DNA of 64,000 bases from Cupriavidus gilardii. GTDB taxonomy: Bacteria > Pseudomonadota > Gammaproteobacteria > Burkholderiales > Burkholderiaceae. Below the pieces are notes generated by a model, which made no database searches, had not been told where the DNA came from, and was given only the letters and a program-made list of their open reading frames with translations. Positions within the stretch are counted from its first letter, which is position 1. Each line of letters starts with the position of its first letter. This document shows positions 63,611 to 64,000 of the stretch, piece after piece. The stretch is taken from contig NZ_JABTYE010000006.1 in the NCBI RefSeq assembly GCF_013314895.1, positions 1 to 64,000 on the forward strand. Direction: 5' to 3'. Both the position numbers and the translations under genes were made by a program.

Positions 63611-64000
63611 TCAGCGCGCCGCTGCCGCTGCGCCCGGCTTGCGCCGCGTGGCCGTGCGCCGCTTCGGCTCGGCGGGCATGAAGCGGTCCACCATCGCGAC
63701 CTGCTGCGCGTCATCCTCGATCCGCGCGGCCACCTGCACGCACACCGTCCGGCACAGCTCCACCACGCTCTGGTCGGCGATCGCGTAGTACACCAGGTTC
63801 GCTTCCTTGCGCCGCGCCAGTACGCCGGAGCGGAACATCGCATTCAGATGCCGCGACACATTGGCCTGCGATGAACCGACCGTCTCGACCACGGCGCCGA
63901 CCGGCTTCTCGCCGTCGCACAGCGCGTGCAGGATCTTCAGCCGCGTCGGCTCGGCGAGCAGCGCGAAGTAGTGCGACACCTGTTCGAAGACGCGGTCCAG
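63611..64000 (-). CDS. ArsR-family repressor (SoxR-like), 5' end outside the window
   Basis: A partial gene: the frame stays open to the window edge and reads LDRVFEQVSHYFALLAEPTRLKILHALCDG, so the start lies beyond 64000. The winged helix-turn-helix (VVETVGSSQANVSRHLNAMFRSGVLARRKEANLVYYAIAD) is clear, and cysteines in ELCRTVCVQVA could be redox or sulfur sensing. In sox clusters an ArsR-type SoxR represses transcription and responds to sulfane sulfur. First gene in the direction of the sox operon. Confidence 0.88.
   Translation of the reverse strand: MDRVFEQVSHYFALLAEPTRLKILHALCDGEKPVGAVVETVGSSQANVSRHLNAMFRSGVLARRKEANLVYYAIADQSVVELCRTVCVQVAARIEDDAQQVAMVDRFMPAEPKRRTATRRKPGAAAAAR

Overview
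The window is a GC-rich, densely coded stretch of bacterial chromosome. Gene content and style (paaABCDE, an 11-gene type II secretion operon, a complete sox cluster, fused indolepyruvate ferredoxin oxidoreductase, DODA dioxygenase, MHS transporter) point to a betaproteobacterium of the order Burkholderiales, probably near Cupriavidus/Ralstonia. That placement is inferred from protein style, not from a search.

Layout: (1) 1-4.7 kb: acyl-CoA synthetase, DUF488 protein, SpmA/SpmB-like membrane protein, a possible short terminated RNA, DUF1488 protein. (2) 4.7-10.4 kb: paaABCDE for epoxidation of phenylacetyl-CoA, behind a promoter that carries a TetR-type palindrome, then a DUF1835 protein and a TetR regulator (likely PaaR). 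(3) 10.4-15.9 kb: a guanidine exporter gene (sugE/gdx) behind two hairpins that match a guanidine-II riboswitch, a Kef-type K+/H+ antiporter with its NAD(P)H-oxidoreductase subunit, a GNAT acetyltransferase, an Lrp regulator and a secreted EF-hand protein. (4) 16.2-29.2 kb: type II secretion genes, gspC divergent from gspGHIJKLMNDEF. (5) 29.4-41 kb: NYN/LOTUS RNA-binding protein, a three-domain indolepyruvate ferredoxin oxidoreductase, small enzymes, a transporter, DODA dioxygenase, tag and a DUF808 protein. The tag/DUF808 gap (39630-40112) has the architecture of a replication-origin unwinding unit. (6) 41.4-47.2 kb: hybrid kinase with three receivers, CheR, CheB and a receiver-kinase, with no chemoreceptor. 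(7) 47.4-54.8 kb: IclR/GMC oxidoreductase/MHS transporter, then an accessory patch between an intact transporter gene and a broken copy of its 3' part, a PIN toxin-antitoxin pair and tRNA-Ala(CGC). (8) 54.9-64 kb: sox genes on the minus strand, in transcription order regulator-soxC-soxD-cytochrome-soxY-soxZ-dsrE-soxA-soxX-soxW-soxB.

How genes may cooperate: indolepyruvate ferredoxin oxidoreductase can turn arylpyruvates into arylacetyl-CoA, and phenylacetyl-CoA is the substrate of PaaABCE, so the two loci could form a phenylalanine catabolic route that bypasses free phenylacetate. SoxXA, SoxYZ, SoxB and SoxCD form a complete periplasmic thiosulfate-oxidising system with SoxW as thiol reductant and stand-alone c cytochromes as electron carriers.

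Most notable for follow-up: the origin-like element at 39.8-40.1 kb, the guanidine-II riboswitch at 10.45 kb, the 51.7-54.4 kb accessory patch with an uncharacterised two-gene unit, and a GspC whose C-terminus is a proline/glycine/methionine repeat instead of PDZ.
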